From JOPF133 sp052144935 (GTDB taxonomy: Bacteria > Acidobacteriota > Terriglobia > Bryobacterales > Bryobacteraceae): DNA of 64,000 nt. The notes under the pieces are model-generated. The model was not told where the DNA came from. It worked only from the letters and a program-made list of their open reading frames with translations, and did not search any database. The position numbers and the translations under genes are program-made. Shown piece after piece: positions 9,504-18,516 of this stretch. The number at the start of each line of letters is the position of its first letter. The first letter of the stretch is position 1. The stretch lies in assembly GCA_052144935.1 (NCBI GenBank), contig JBKQPR010000124.1, positions 5,726-69,725 of the forward strand. Reading direction: 5' to 3'.

Positions 9504-10439
9504 ATGAAACTGTTTCTTGGCGTCGATGGGGGACAGTCTTCGACCACCGCATTGATCGGAGATGAGACCGGCCGCATCCTCGGAACGGGGGTGGGGGGCC
9601 CCTGCAATCACGCCGAAACGCAGGAGGGCCGGGGCAGGCTGGAGCGCGCCGTTTCCGCCTGCCTCGCCACCGCTTGCGGCCAGGCGGGTCTCCCTGCCGC
9701 CACGGTTCATTTCGAAGCCGCCTGCTTCGGGATGAGTGGCGGACCTGAAGACAAACAGGCGATTCTGGCCGCCATGCTTCGCACCGAACGGCTGATTGTC
9801 ACCACCGACGCGGTCATTGCGCTGGCGGGAGCCACGGAAACCGGGCAAGGGATCATCATTATCGCCGGGACCGGCTCGATGGCTTTCGGGCGCAACGCGC
9901 GGGGCCAAGCCGCACGCGCCGGCGGATGGGGTCACCTCTTCGGCGACGAAGGCGGCGCTTTCGATATCGCGCGCCAGGGGCTACGCGCGGCGCTCCGCAT
10001 GGAAGAAGGCTGGGGCCCTGCAACGGACCTGCGGCGGCGTTTTCTGGCGGCGACCGATTCGGCCGACGCCGGCCAGGTGCTGCATCGCTTCTACACCGAC
10101 GAATGGCCCCGGTCGCGCCTGGCCACGCTCGCGCGGCTGGTGGACGAGACGGCGATGGCGGCCGATGCGGTCGCCTGTGAGATTCTCAAAGACGCCGCGG
10201 CGCAGCTTGCGGGCTTCGCCGATTCGGTGCGTTCCCAACTGTGGAAACCGGGTGAAGCCGTGAATGTCGCTTATATTGGCGGGGTATTCCGGAGTGGCAT
10301 CGTGCGGGAGCGGTTTCGCGGTTTGGTGGAGGCGGATGCCGGGACACACTGCGGTCCGCCCCGGCACGGACCGCACGTCGGAGCCCTCCTGGAAGCTTAT
10401 CGCGCCGCTGGCCTGAACCCGGAGATCCGGAACGCTTGA
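9504..10439 (+). CDS. BadF/BadG/BcrA/BcrD-type sugar kinase (N-acetylglucosamine kinase-like)
   Basis: 311 residues, cytoplasmic. The ASKHA-fold phosphate-1 motif is at the N terminus (LGVDGGQSSTTALIGDETG), and the phosphate-2/adenosine signature is IIAGTGSMAFGRN near residue 128, followed by GGWGHLFGDEGGAFDIARQG, typical of N-acetylglucosamine/glucosamine kinases. VAYIGGVFRSG near 260 matches the adenosine-site glycine motif of the fold. It probably phosphorylates an amino sugar or sugar with ATP. It lies 80 bp after the esterase on the same strand and so closes the sugar-utilisation region, but an operon link is not proven. Sugar specificity cannot be told from sequence alone. Confidence 0.85.
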   Translation: MKLFLGVDGGQSSTTALIGDETGRILGTGVGGPCNHAETQEGRGRLERAVSACLATACGQAGLPAATVHFEAACFGMSGGPEDKQAILAAMLRTERLIVTTDAVIALAGATETGQGIIIIAGTGSMAFGRNARGQAARAGGWGHLFGDEGGAFDIARQGLRAALRMEEGWGPATDLRRRFLAATDSADAGQVLHRFYTDEWPRSRLATLARLVDETAMAADAVACEILKDAAAQLAGFADSVRSQLWKPGEAVNVAYIGGVFRSGIVRERFRGLVEADAGTHCGPPRHGPHVGALLEAYRAAGLNPEIRNA

Positions 10440-10543
10440 CGCGGAGACACAGAGGAAACGCGGAGAAGCGAATTCTTTTTGGTCCCTCTCTGCATTTTTC
10501 CCAGGGCCCGGAGGGCCCCTCCCGCGCCGATCCGGTTCCTGCG
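10439..10543. repeat. Intergenic CGCGGAG-type repeat and GGGCCC palindrome
   Basis: Just after the kinase stop, ACGCGGAGACACAGAGGAAA and then CGCGGAGAAG form a purine-rich repeat that matches the style of the larger one at 54796-54915. CCCAGGGCCCGGAGGGCCCC near 10500 is a short palindromic string related to, but weaker than, the GGGCGCCC/GGGCCC family. The genes on either side converge here. Confidence 0.5.
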
Positions 10544-11746
10544 TCACGCCAGCGCTTTGCGAAGGAATCCCCGCAGCCCTCTGCCGCCGTTCGGCGTCTC
10601 CGCGCCGAGCGATTTGCCGATCGATTTGCGGGTCATTTGTGCGACCTGTTTGTGAAGGGCCAGACCTTCGTCCAGGGACCGGCCGAGCCCATAGGCTTCG
10701 GCCAGTTCGTTGGAGAAATCTCCGATGGCCGCATAAGCGGGATAACCCAGCGCCTTTTCCAGCTCCGCCACCGGGTTCATGGGAGCTTTGGGCACGCGAT
10801 TGAACACCAGGCGGATCTGATCGGGCACCAGCCGGAGATCCAGGAGCTTCTTCAACACCCGGCTGACCTCACTGACCGATGGCAGTTCCGTGGTGGTCAC
10901 CACGTTAAGTGTGCCGACCTCCTCCAACAGGTTCATGGTGAGCAAATTCAATCGCGCCAGGTCCACCACGATGCACTGGTACAACGGGCGTGTAAAGCGC
11001 AAAACGTGGCGCACCCGGTCGATGGGGAGCTGCTCGGCAAAACCACCCACGCCAGGCGACGGCAGGAAGTCGATTCCAAGCGGGCTCTCGGTGACTACAC
11101 TCTGCCAGAACGTGAGGTCCAGGCGGTGCAGGTTGGTGGCCGCGTCCACGATCGAGTATTTTGACTTGGTCCTCATGAGGAACTCCGCCGACGCGGAGCC
11201 GCTATCTATGTCGATCAACAAGACCTTTTCGCCGGTTTGCCGCTTCCAGGCGACCGCGAAATGCGTGGCGAGGGTAGTCGAGCCGACCCCACCCTTGGCT
11301 CCCAAAAAGCCGATCACCCGTGCCATGGCCTTCTCCGGGCGGCCGTATTGCGACGCGTTGAGCTGGCGCGCCATGGAATACTGCAGAACGCGCGCCAGCG
11401 CCTGGGGGGTCATCCGGCCTTTTACCAGGTAATCCTGCGCGCCTCGCGCCACCGCGGTAAGCGCCAGCATTTCGTTGGTGACCCCGGTGAAGACTACGAT
11501 CGGCAGCCTCTCGGCATGGCGTTGAATGGTCTCGAAAGTCGCCAGGCCCTCGGAATCCGGCAAGGTAAGATCGACCAGCGCTACATCGAATTCGTTATGA
11601 GCCAGTGCGTCCAGCGCAGCCACCAGGGATTCCGCGCAATGAATCTCAAACGTATGACCTTCGAGATCCGATAGCATCTCCCGCACCAGCCGCGAATCCG
11701 CCGGGTTGTCCTCCACCACCAGAACTCTGCGAGCCTTCTCCTGCAT
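10544..11746 (-). CDS. Receiver domain fused to CpaE/MinD-like ATPase
   Basis: 400 residues. N-terminal receiver (about 6-125): acidic pocket VVEDNPADSRL, phospho-acceptor in VALVDLTLPDSEG, and the late Lys in DYLVKGRMT. C-terminal SIMIBI-type ATPase (about 140-380): deviant Walker A GAKGGVGSTTLATHFA and a Walker B-like VLLIDIDSGSASAE. This order is that of CpaE-like proteins, which localise Tad pilus machinery or other polar complexes, but no pilus genes are in the window. It starts nine bases after the histidine kinase gene, so the kinase is the likely phosphodonor. The last residues (GRGLRGFLRKALA) form a basic amphipathic tail that could touch the membrane. Confidence 0.85.
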   Translation of the reverse strand: MQEKARRVLVVEDNPADSRLVREMLSDLEGHTFEIHCAESLVAALDALAHNEFDVALVDLTLPDSEGLATFETIQRHAERLPIVVFTGVTNEMLALTAVARGAQDYLVKGRMTPQALARVLQYSMARQLNASQYGRPEKAMARVIGFLGAKGGVGSTTLATHFAVAWKRQTGEKVLLIDIDSGSASAEFLMRTKSKYSIVDAATNLHRLDLTFWQSVVTESPLGIDFLPSPGVGGFAEQLPIDRVRHVLRFTRPLYQCIVVDLARLNLLTMNLLEEVGTLNVVTTTELPSVSEVSRVLKKLLDLRLVPDQIRLVFNRVPKAPMNPVAELEKALGYPAYAAIGDFSNELAEAYGLGRSLDEGLALHKQVAQMTRKSIGKSLGAETPNGGRGLRGFLRKALA

Positions 11747-11755
11747 TCGCCCTCC

Positions 11756-12478
11756 TCAACCTTTGGCTAACGTGAAACAAAAGTCCGCGCCGCCTCCCGG
11801 CGACACCACCCACAAGCGGCCACCGTGCCGTTCGGCGATCCGCCGGCAAATTTCCAGGCCCAGCCCAGGGGCAAGCTGGTCCGCGAACCCTCTCCCGTTG
11901 TCGGTGACCCGGAACAACCAATCCCATGCGCGTTCCTCACACTCGACGGAAATCTCCGGCAGCCGCTGAGAACGGTACTTGATGGCGTTGCCGATCAGGT
12001 TCTGAAAGATCCGCACAAGCTGGGCCGGGTCGGCCAGCACCGCGGGCAGGTTTCCGAGCCGTATGGTGGTATGGCTTTCCTCAATCGCCAGGCGAAGATT
12101 GGCGACCGCCGTGGAAACCGCTTCGGCGGAGCTGGCCGTGCGGCGCGTGTCCGCGCGGGGATCCGCGCACGCCAACAGCAGGAGTCCATCCACCAGGTCC
12201 TGCATCCGCCGCGCCCCTTCCATCGCGAATGCCAGAAATTCACCGGCCGGCGGGTCCAGCGTGCCGCCGTACCGCTCGGCCAGGAGCTGCGTGTAACCGG
12301 CCACCATCCGCAGCGGTTCCTGAAGGTCGTGCGCCGCCACGTACGCAAATCCCTGCAATTCGTCGATCTTGCGCAACAGCGCTCGTTCCCGACTATCGCG
12401 GGCCTCCGCCGGAGCCGCCCCCGGCCCAGCAGGCAAGCCCAGCGCGGTTTCCGTCAGCGAGGTGACCCTTGTAGGCAT
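11756..12478 (-). CDS. Sensor-less soluble histidine kinase
   Basis: 240 residues with HisKA and HATPase domains only. The H-box is FAYVAAHDLQEPLRMVAGY, the phytochrome/cyanobacterial style, with His near residue 54. The ATPase boxes are an N-box FQNLIGNAIKYRS near 164, a G1 box VTDNGRGFADQL near 197 and a short G2 GLGLEICRRIAERHGG. There is no membrane or input domain, so it must receive its signal through a partner or the preceding 45 low-complexity residues. It is the first gene of a two-gene operon with the receiver-CpaE ATPase, the likely cognate partner. Confidence 0.85.
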   Translation of the reverse strand: MPTRVTSLTETALGLPAGPGAAPAEARDSRERALLRKIDELQGFAYVAAHDLQEPLRMVAGYTQLLAERYGGTLDPPAGEFLAFAMEGARRMQDLVDGLLLLACADPRADTRRTASSAEAVSTAVANLRLAIEESHTTIRLGNLPAVLADPAQLVRIFQNLIGNAIKYRSQRLPEISVECEERAWDWLFRVTDNGRGFADQLAPGLGLEICRRIAERHGGRLWVVSPGGGADFCFTLAKG

Positions 12479-12670
12479 ATCCTGTCCTGTTGTTCTTATC
12501 GGCGGATTGGCGCGCGGGGATTAGAGTAAACCGCCGGTATACTGAAAAAATCCTATTCTGCCGTTCTGCGGCGCCTTACTCCGCCGCTGTCTGGCATCCC
12601 AGCCCGCTGGGCTAGCCGACAACCCTCCAGCCAGGCCAAACGGAGCGTCAGGGTGTCTATAATCAGGCCT

Positions 12671-13771
12671 ATGCAAACCCGAGGCCAATTCCGTGCCGTC
12701 ACCGTGGGGTGGTTTGGAAGTCTGGCGTGGCTGGCCAGTCTCACCGCGCCGGGCGCGCAGGCGCAATTTGCCAAACCGCCGGAAGCTTATTCGGTGACCG
12801 AAGTCAGCGCCATGATGGGCCCCAGCATGGCCATGAAGATCGATCGGGATGGCGCCCAGGTGGTAGTCGAATCGACCTTGGCGCCGCCAGCGGGGGGTTC
12901 GCCTGCGCCGGCGTCCCACACGCGAACCTACTACGACCTCCGGAATCACAAGAACTATACCCTGGATCTGGGCAATCCTTCGGCGGTTTGCAGCCGCGGG
13001 GATTTTTCCGGCGACTGGGGCGATCCGTTTGAAATGTCAGCCGGGCTGATGAAGGAATTGGCTCCCCAAAATCCGCGGCAGACCGGCTCGGAGACCGTCA
13101 ATGGCTTCGCCACCAAAGTGATGGAGACCGCCGCGGGCCCCGACAAGGCCAAGGTTTGGATAGATAAGACCTCCGGCCTGGTGGTCAAGGCCCAGGTGGG
13201 TACCCAGACCGTGGTCGAGATCAAACGGCTCAGCCTGGCCAAGCCGGCGGCGGCCCTTTTCGCGCTGCCGGCGAAGTGCGGCGCCGGGCCGCCCACGGAA
13301 GCCGAACGGATCGCCGCGGAAACCGGCGGTAACGCGGGCGACTTCGCCAACGCGATGATGACGGGTGGATCGCGCAATCCGTGCTCGGTCTTGCTCCGCG
13401 TGGTCCGCGCCGGGACGATGCAACCCATCATCTCCGGATTCCAGGTGGCCATCGACACCACCGTGAACCCGGACCATCCGCCCGCTTACTCCACCCGCGA
13501 GAGCGCGGACGGGCACGCCACCTTCTCGGGCGGCGCACTGCACGAAGTCACGGCGCAATTGCGGAATGGCGCGCTTCGCATCGATAACGCCCCGCCGCAA
13601 TTCCATCTTGAAACCTATTTCGGCACGGCCGGCGACGCCTCCGCGCTGATCTACCGCAACTGCGTTTCGCCGCAGACGGTGTTGTTGCTGGTGGTCAAGA
13701 ATCCCGCCAAGATTACCGACGGCGCCGATTGGCTTTGGGTCAAATCCGGCAAGTTCGCTGCGGGAAACTGA
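12671..13771 (+). CDS. Secreted protein of unknown function
   Basis: 366 residues from ATG at 12671; a GTG 18 bases upstream is also possible. A signal peptide is clear (FGSLAWLASLTAPGAQAQ). The first half (about 30-220) is beta-rich and repeats the pattern seen in outer-membrane carrier-like/DUF4412-type proteins: GSETVNGFATKVMET followed by AKVWIDKTSGLVVKAQ and an ALFALPAKC end. The second half (about 240-366) looks like a carboxypeptidase-regulatory/Ig-like domain (MQPIISGFQVAIDTTVNPD). Two single Cys residues could form a disulfide after export. No enzymatic motif is visible. It is transcribed away from the kinase operon; nothing nearby fixes its role. Confidence 0.7.
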   Translation: MQTRGQFRAVTVGWFGSLAWLASLTAPGAQAQFAKPPEAYSVTEVSAMMGPSMAMKIDRDGAQVVVESTLAPPAGGSPAPASHTRTYYDLRNHKNYTLDLGNPSAVCSRGDFSGDWGDPFEMSAGLMKELAPQNPRQTGSETVNGFATKVMETAAGPDKAKVWIDKTSGLVVKAQVGTQTVVEIKRLSLAKPAAALFALPAKCGAGPPTEAERIAAETGGNAGDFANAMMTGGSRNPCSVLLRVVRAGTMQPIISGFQVAIDTTVNPDHPPAYSTRESADGHATFSGGALHEVTAQLRNGALRIDNAPPQFHLETYFGTAGDASALIYRNCVSPQTVLLLVVKNPAKITDGADWLWVKSGKFAAGN

Positions 13772-13811
13772 TCCTCGGCTTGGCGCGGGCGGGCTTCGCT
13801 ACCATAGAGGC

Positions 13812-14603
13812 GTGTCTACTCGCCAGCACGCCGGCCCCGGAGCCGGAACCGGAACCGGACCCGTCCCTCCGGAGGTTCCCGAACCCTCGCTCGCAGAGCG
13901 CGCCCGCACACTCGTTTCCATCGCCCGCATCGGCGCCCTCTCTACGCATTCGCGGAAGTGCGCCGGCTTTCCGTTTGGCTCCGTGATGCCGTATGCGGCC
14001 GACGGCCTCGGACGCCCGGTCCTTTTCATCAGCAGCATGGCCATGCACACGCAGAATCTGCACCAGGACCCACGCGCCAGCCTGCTGATTACGCAACCGG
14101 ATTCCTCCGGCGACCCCTTGGGGGCTGCCCGAGTCACCCTCCTGGGCGCTACCGCGGAAGTGCCGGCGGAGGAGGCTCGCGACCTGTATCTTTCGCGCTA
14201 TGAGAACGCCAGGTATTGGCAGGAGTACACCGACTTCGCGTATCACCGGCTGGAGGTGTCGAGCGTTTACTTCATCGGCGGTTTCGGTGTAATGGGGTGG
14301 GTGCCGGCTGAGGAATACGCCCACGCCCGGCCCGATCCTCTGGCCGAAACGGCCCAGGAAATCATCCGGCACATGAATGCCGATCATCCGGATGCCCTGC
14401 TTCTGATCGCCCGCCGGTTTGCGGACGAAGCCGCCGCCGAGGCTTCCATGACGGCCGTCGACCGCCTCGGATTCCATCTTCGGCTCAAGACCGGCGACAG
14501 AGTTCATGGGCGCCGCGTAGCTTTTCCGCGGGAAGTTGGGAATAAGGACGAAGCCAGGGCGGTCCTGGTGGAGATGGTCCGGGAAGCTCGATCCTCCGAT
14601 TGA
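13812..14603 (+). CDS. HugZ-like pyridoxamine-5'-phosphate-oxidase-fold protein with DUF2470
   Basis: 263 residues from a GTG start. An N-terminal Gly/Thr-Pro tail encoded by a GGAACC repeat leads into a flavin-reductase-like split barrel (about 35-160): TLVSIARIGALSTHS, GSVMPYAADGLGRPVLFISSMA, NLHQDPRASLLIT. The C-terminal DUF2470 (about 180-260) has HMNADHPDALLLIARRFA and DRLGFHLRLKTGD. HugZ proteins bind or degrade haem; relatives bind FMN. Here the ligand is inferred only. The nearest genes (secreted protein, S41 protease) do not suggest a haem cluster. The tail repeat resembles the one that encodes the GS run in the HtrA-like protease at 50773. Confidence 0.85.
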   Translation: MSTRQHAGPGAGTGTGPVPPEVPEPSLAERARTLVSIARIGALSTHSRKCAGFPFGSVMPYAADGLGRPVLFISSMAMHTQNLHQDPRASLLITQPDSSGDPLGAARVTLLGATAEVPAEEARDLYLSRYENARYWQEYTDFAYHRLEVSSVYFIGGFGVMGWVPAEEYAHARPDPLAETAQEIIRHMNADHPDALLLIARRFADEAAAEASMTAVDRLGFHLRLKTGDRVHGRRVAFPREVGNKDEARAVLVEMVREARSSD

Positions 14604-14634
14604 CTAAGGAGCGCTTTCCGGCGAAAGTTGCCGG

Positions 14635-14815
14635 CCAGGTCTGGCTCCAGGTCTGGCTCCAGGTCTGGCTCCAGGTCTGGCTCCAGGTCTGGCTCCAGGT
14701 CTGGCTCCGGGTCTGGCTCCAGGTCTCTGGCTCCAGGTCTGGCTCCAGGTCTCTGGCTCCAGGTCTGGCTCCAGGTCTCTGGCTCCAGGTCTGGCTCCAG
14801 GTCTGGCTCCAGGCC
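14635..14815. repeat. 12-bp tandem repeat CAGGTCTGGCTC
   Basis: About 14 units of 12 bp with several interruptions by an extra six bases (CTCTGG). It lies wholly between the HugZ-like gene and the S41 protease. It is open in several frames on both strands only because 12 is a multiple of three; no start or ribosome site supports a gene. Confidence 0.9.
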
Positions 14816-15026
14816 CAGTGGGGCGTCCGCGGCGGTGTCAACCCGGCGCGGCGCTCGGTAGCTTTCCGTGCGCATTTCCGCCGCCCCGCTCCAAGGCTCG
14901 AAAAAGTGCCTCGACAAAACGATCCCCACCTGGGGTACTCTGGTAGAAGGCGGGATTTGCAGATTATGATGGGCCCAAGGGAAGGGATGTCCGATCCGGA
15001 TCGACCGCCTCAGCCCGGTTAAGTTC

Positions 15027-16616
15027 ATGAAAATCAGAAATACGGCTTTCGCCGCTTTAATTGTTGCCGCGTCGGTATTGCTGGCGCCGGTTTACGGTCC
15101 CGGGATCCGCGCCCGCGCGGCTTCCTCCACCACGGGAGACGATCTGGACCGCGAAGTGCGCACGGTGATGGATGCCTATACACTGGTCGAGAAGAATTTC
15201 GCCGATCCCGTGAGCACCGAAAACGCCTTCTACCGCGGGGTGATTCCGGGGATGCTCCTGACCCTCGACCCGCACTCGACCTTCCATGATCCGGACGACT
15301 ACAAGGAGATGCAGCGGAAAATGCGCGCGCAGTATTTCGGCGTGGGCATGCAGATCTCCATGGACGGTCCCAAAACCGTGGTGATGGAGCCGTTCGTGGG
15401 GTCGCCCGGATGGAAGGCCGGCCTGCGCCGCGGCGACACCATCGCCAAGGTGGACGGGCACGATTGTGCGACCCTCAATTCGGGCCAGGTGGCGGATATG
15501 CTGCGGGGGCCGAAAGATACCCAGGTGACCATTACGGTGGAGCGGAAAGGCTCCGAGCCGATTACCGTGACAGTGACTCGCGGCGGGATAGAAACCAGCG
15601 TCGTGAACACCTTCTGGGTGAAGCCCGGGATCGCCTTCGTGAATGTGGAGACCTTCGAGGCGTCCAACGTCTCGCGGGATGTGGAAGCCGGGCTGCGCAA
15701 GCTGGGCGAGGAGCACGTGGATGGGCTGATCCTGGATTTGCGCAACAACCCGGGCGGCCTGGTTCCCGAAGCCGTGGCCCTGGCGGGGCGCTTCTTGCGC
15801 AATCAGCAGATCGTGCTGTCGCAGCGCGGCCGGGCCGAAGACGAGCAGACCTACCGCGCCAAAGCGCAGCCGCTGGCGCAGAAGTATCCCATGGTGGTGC
15901 TGGTGAATGGCGGATCGGCCTCGGCTTCGGAGATCGTCTCCGGCGCGTTGCAGGACCACGACCGGGCCTGGCTGCTGGGTGAGACCACCTTCGGCAAGGG
16001 CCTGGTGCAGGCGCAGTTTCCGCTGACCGGGGGCGGGGCGCTGCTGCTCACCATCGCGCATTACTACACCCCCAGCGGACGGCTGATTCAGCGCGACTAC
16101 ACCCACCAGTCTTTCTGGGACTATTACTCTCACCACGACACCACCACGCAGGATCCGCAGGATGTGAAGGCCACCGACAGCGGCCGCAAGGTATTCGGCG
16201 GCGGCGGCATCACTCCCGACGAGAAATACGCCACCGTGAAGCGCAATATTTTCCAGGCGCGCACCGAAGCGAGGGCCGGCTTCCCCAACACGCTTTACCG
16301 CTTCGGCAACGAGTTTTTCGCCGGGCGGAAAACGGACCTGCCGGTCACCTGGCAGGCGGATAACGATGTACTCGACCGGTACAAGGCGTATTTGAAGACC
16401 CAGAACATGCCCTTCACGGACGAGGAATTCAACGCCAACCGCGACTGGATTCGCGGCGAATTGCGCTGGGAGTTCCTGTTCCGCTGCTTCGACCGCGCGA
16501 CCGCCAACCAGGCTCACTGGCAGAGCGATCCGGAGGTGCAGAAGGCCATCGAGAGCATGCCCAAGGCCGAGGCTTTGTTGAAGGAAGCTCAAAAGACCTA
16601 CGCCATGCGGCGATAA
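15027..16616 (+). CDS. S41 family C-terminal processing protease
   Basis: 529 residues with an N-terminal signal/anchor (FAALIVAASVLLAPVYG). A PDZ domain spans about 95-185 (FGVGMQISMDGPKTVVMEPF, GLRRGDTIAKVDG). The protease core follows: HVDGLILDLRNNPGGL near 230 and the nucleophile Ser in NGGSASASEIVSGAL near 300, with the general-base Lys in GETTFGKGLVQ about 26 residues later, the usual Ser-Lys dyad. The C-terminal 150 residues (KAYLKTQNMPFTDEEF) form a helical extension also found in larger Ctp proteases. It acts outside the cytoplasm on C-terminal tails of exported proteins. It stands alone after a 12-bp minisatellite of about 180 bp. Confidence 0.92.
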   Translation: MKIRNTAFAALIVAASVLLAPVYGPGIRARAASSTTGDDLDREVRTVMDAYTLVEKNFADPVSTENAFYRGVIPGMLLTLDPHSTFHDPDDYKEMQRKMRAQYFGVGMQISMDGPKTVVMEPFVGSPGWKAGLRRGDTIAKVDGHDCATLNSGQVADMLRGPKDTQVTITVERKGSEPITVTVTRGGIETSVVNTFWVKPGIAFVNVETFEASNVSRDVEAGLRKLGEEHVDGLILDLRNNPGGLVPEAVALAGRFLRNQQIVLSQRGRAEDEQTYRAKAQPLAQKYPMVVLVNGGSASASEIVSGALQDHDRAWLLGETTFGKGLVQAQFPLTGGGALLLTIAHYYTPSGRLIQRDYTHQSFWDYYSHHDTTTQDPQDVKATDSGRKVFGGGGITPDEKYATVKRNIFQARTEARAGFPNTLYRFGNEFFAGRKTDLPVTWQADNDVLDRYKAYLKTQNMPFTDEEFNANRDWIRGELRWEFLFRCFDRATANQAHWQSDPEVQKAIESMPKAEALLKEAQKTYAMRR

Positions 16617-16747
16617 GGTTGACCGGGCCGCAGTGCCCAAAAGCGTCCAGGACGGCGCCGTCCACCGATGAGATCGCCATAACGGCGTGGCGCGGCGAAG
16701 ACATCTCCGCATACTTCATCGACAAATGATCCAGCTTTGGATCGGGT

Positions 16748-17152
16748 TCATCCCTTGCGCTCCGGGTGCGAGGAGAGGCTCAGGATGTTCCCGTCGGGGT
16801 CCTTGAACCACGCCACCTTGGCGCCGCCGGGCGCGGTCCAGACGCCCAGCTCGTCCTGCGCGAGCTGCGGGTAGCGCTCGAAACGGACCCCGGCCTGTTC
16901 CAGGTCGCGCACCGCCGCGGCGACATCCGGTACCTCCCACCCCAGCACCGTTCCTTGGACCGGCGGGCGCTCCTTGCCCATGCCGAGGCGCAGCATGATG
17001 CCATTGGCCTCAAACACCAGCGCGAAAGGCGGCTCTTCGCTCAGCAGGCGCAAGCCCAGCGTGTCGCGGTAGAACTCCTTCGCGCGGGCGACATCGACGA
17101 TGGTCAGGAATCCGATAATGTTGTAGCGGGCCAGCCCCGAGTGCGTAGACAT
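16748..17152 (-). CDS. VOC/glyoxalase superfamily protein
   Basis: 134 residues from ATG at 17152 (an upstream in-frame start at 17170 is less likely). Two beta-alpha-beta-beta-beta modules: IIGFLTIVDVARAKEFYRDT and VLGWEVPDVAAAVRDLEQAG, ending in the standard VAWFKDPDGNILSLSSH. The usual metal ligands (first-strand His/Gln, late Glu) are not all evident, so a binding or resistance-type protein is as likely as an enzyme. It is divergent from the broken AraC regulator with a 57-bp shared upstream region, so that regulator probably once controlled it. Confidence 0.85.
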   Translation of the reverse strand: MSTHSGLARYNIIGFLTIVDVARAKEFYRDTLGLRLLSEEPPFALVFEANGIMLRLGMGKERPPVQGTVLGWEVPDVAAAVRDLEQAGVRFERYPQLAQDELGVWTAPGGAKVAWFKDPDGNILSLSSHPERKG

Positions 17153-17209
17153 GCGCCTATCATGCGCCAAATCCGGCCTTGTCGCAAGACTGCCATTACG
17201 TCATAATAT

Positions 17210-18005
17210 ATGGCTATTGCGACATACGGGGTTTTGACGGAATTCGATCCGAAGTGCGGTGTTTCCATCGCCACCCTGGCCTACGAGTACCCGCCCGGGT
17301 TTCTGGTCCCGGAACACGCGCACGGGGCGGACCAGTTGATCTACGCGATCGGCCGGGGTGATGGAGGTATCGGCGGACCAGGGCGTCTGGCTGATTCCGC
17401 CGCACTTTGCGCTATGGATTCCCGCACGAACCCGCCACGGGATTCGCATGCCGGGAGCCGTTTCCATGCGCACGCTCTACGTGCGGCCCGGGCTGGCCAA
17501 GCCGGCGCCGGGGTGCGCGGTGATCCACGTCAGCCCGCTGCTTCGCGAACTGATCCTCGAGGCGGTGCGCATCGGACGCCTTCGCACGCGGAACCATCAC
17601 GAGTGCGCGCTCCGCGACCTGCTGATCCTGCATATTGAGAATGCCTCGCTCATGCCGGCCGGCGTGAATCTGCCGCGAGACCCGAGGGCCCGCGCCGTGG
17701 CGGAGAGCGTATTGAGAGACGTGGGCCGGACGCAGACGTCGGCGGCGCTGTGTGCGGCGGCGGGCGCGAGCGTCCGGACCATCGAGCGAAAATTCCGCCG
17801 GGAGGTTGGCTCGGATTTTGAAACGTGGCGCCGCCAGGTACGCCTGATGAAAGCGCTGGAGCTGCTGGTTTCGGGCCAGTCTGTCAAGGAAGTGGCCTTC
17901 CGAATCGGCTATCGCCAGCCGAGCGCCTTTGTGGAGATGTTCCGCCGCACCTTGGGGACCACGCCGAAAGCCTGGATCGCGGCGCTCGAGAAATTGGGTA
18001 AATGA
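17210..18005 (+). pseudogene. AraC family regulator split by a frameshift
   Basis: The first frame (from ATG 17210) gives a cupin start, with EHAHGADQLIYAIGRG, then goes wrong. From about 17352 the right sequence continues in another frame: VMEVSADQGVWLIPPHFALW, as AraC cupin domains read. That frame runs to 18005 and holds both helix-turn-helix units (ALCAAAGASVRTIERKFRRE and VKEVAFRIGYRQPSAFVEMF). One base lost near GGCCGGGGTGATGG would explain the break. Restarting at GTG 17358 would give a protein with half a ligand domain and an intact DNA-binding domain. A sequencing error is possible because the site is a G run. It is divergent from the VOC gene. Confidence 0.85.
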
Positions 18006-18516
18006 CGGGGGCGGCGGAACCCGGGGTCCCCTGGCCGAGGCCCCCTCGTAGGCATCAAATAAGGCCGTTCGCGAAGATGACCCGGGTGTTGGGCGATCCA
18101 GTTTCGCGGCCTGCTTCTTGGGTGCAAGTTCCCAGAACCCGACCTCTGGACCGCGCCGACTCGACCAAATCAGGTCGAATCCAATCAAGCCTGTTTAAAT
18201 CAGCACGATACAGGCCATGCAGATTTCCAGCGAAATCACCTCGTGCATTCGACCCACGCCAATGGGCGTTGGGACTTCTTGACCCCAGTTCGTTCCCCGC
18301 CGATCAGCACACACGAAGCCAGGATCCGCCAACGAAGTCCGCAAACGGCCTCCACCTGTTGGGATGGGACTACTGGGGAGTTCTCTTTCCACCAACCGGC
18401 CCAAAAAATCTGTAAGATTTATGATACGGTTCGCGCGGTATTCTTGTTATCTGGAATGAGCGGTCGCAAAGCAGCGCTTCGGCGCCGGGATCTGGACCGA
18501 TAAAGAGGAGGAGAAC
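18006..18516. other. Intergenic region, no gene seen
   Basis: About 510 bases, less GC-rich toward the right end. No convincing frame, RNA or repeat was seen on either strand. A strong ribosome site (AAAGAGGAGGAG) at its right end belongs to the next gene. Confidence 0.6.

Noticed and set aside
14504..15028. Minus-strand frame with many Leu-Glu-Pro-Asp repeats
   Set aside because: It is only the translation of a 12-bp intergenic minisatellite and has no start signal or conserved part.
15057..16712. 551-residue minus-strand frame opposite the S41 protease
   Set aside because: Antisense shadow; the plus strand holds the full PDZ and Ser-Lys protease pattern.
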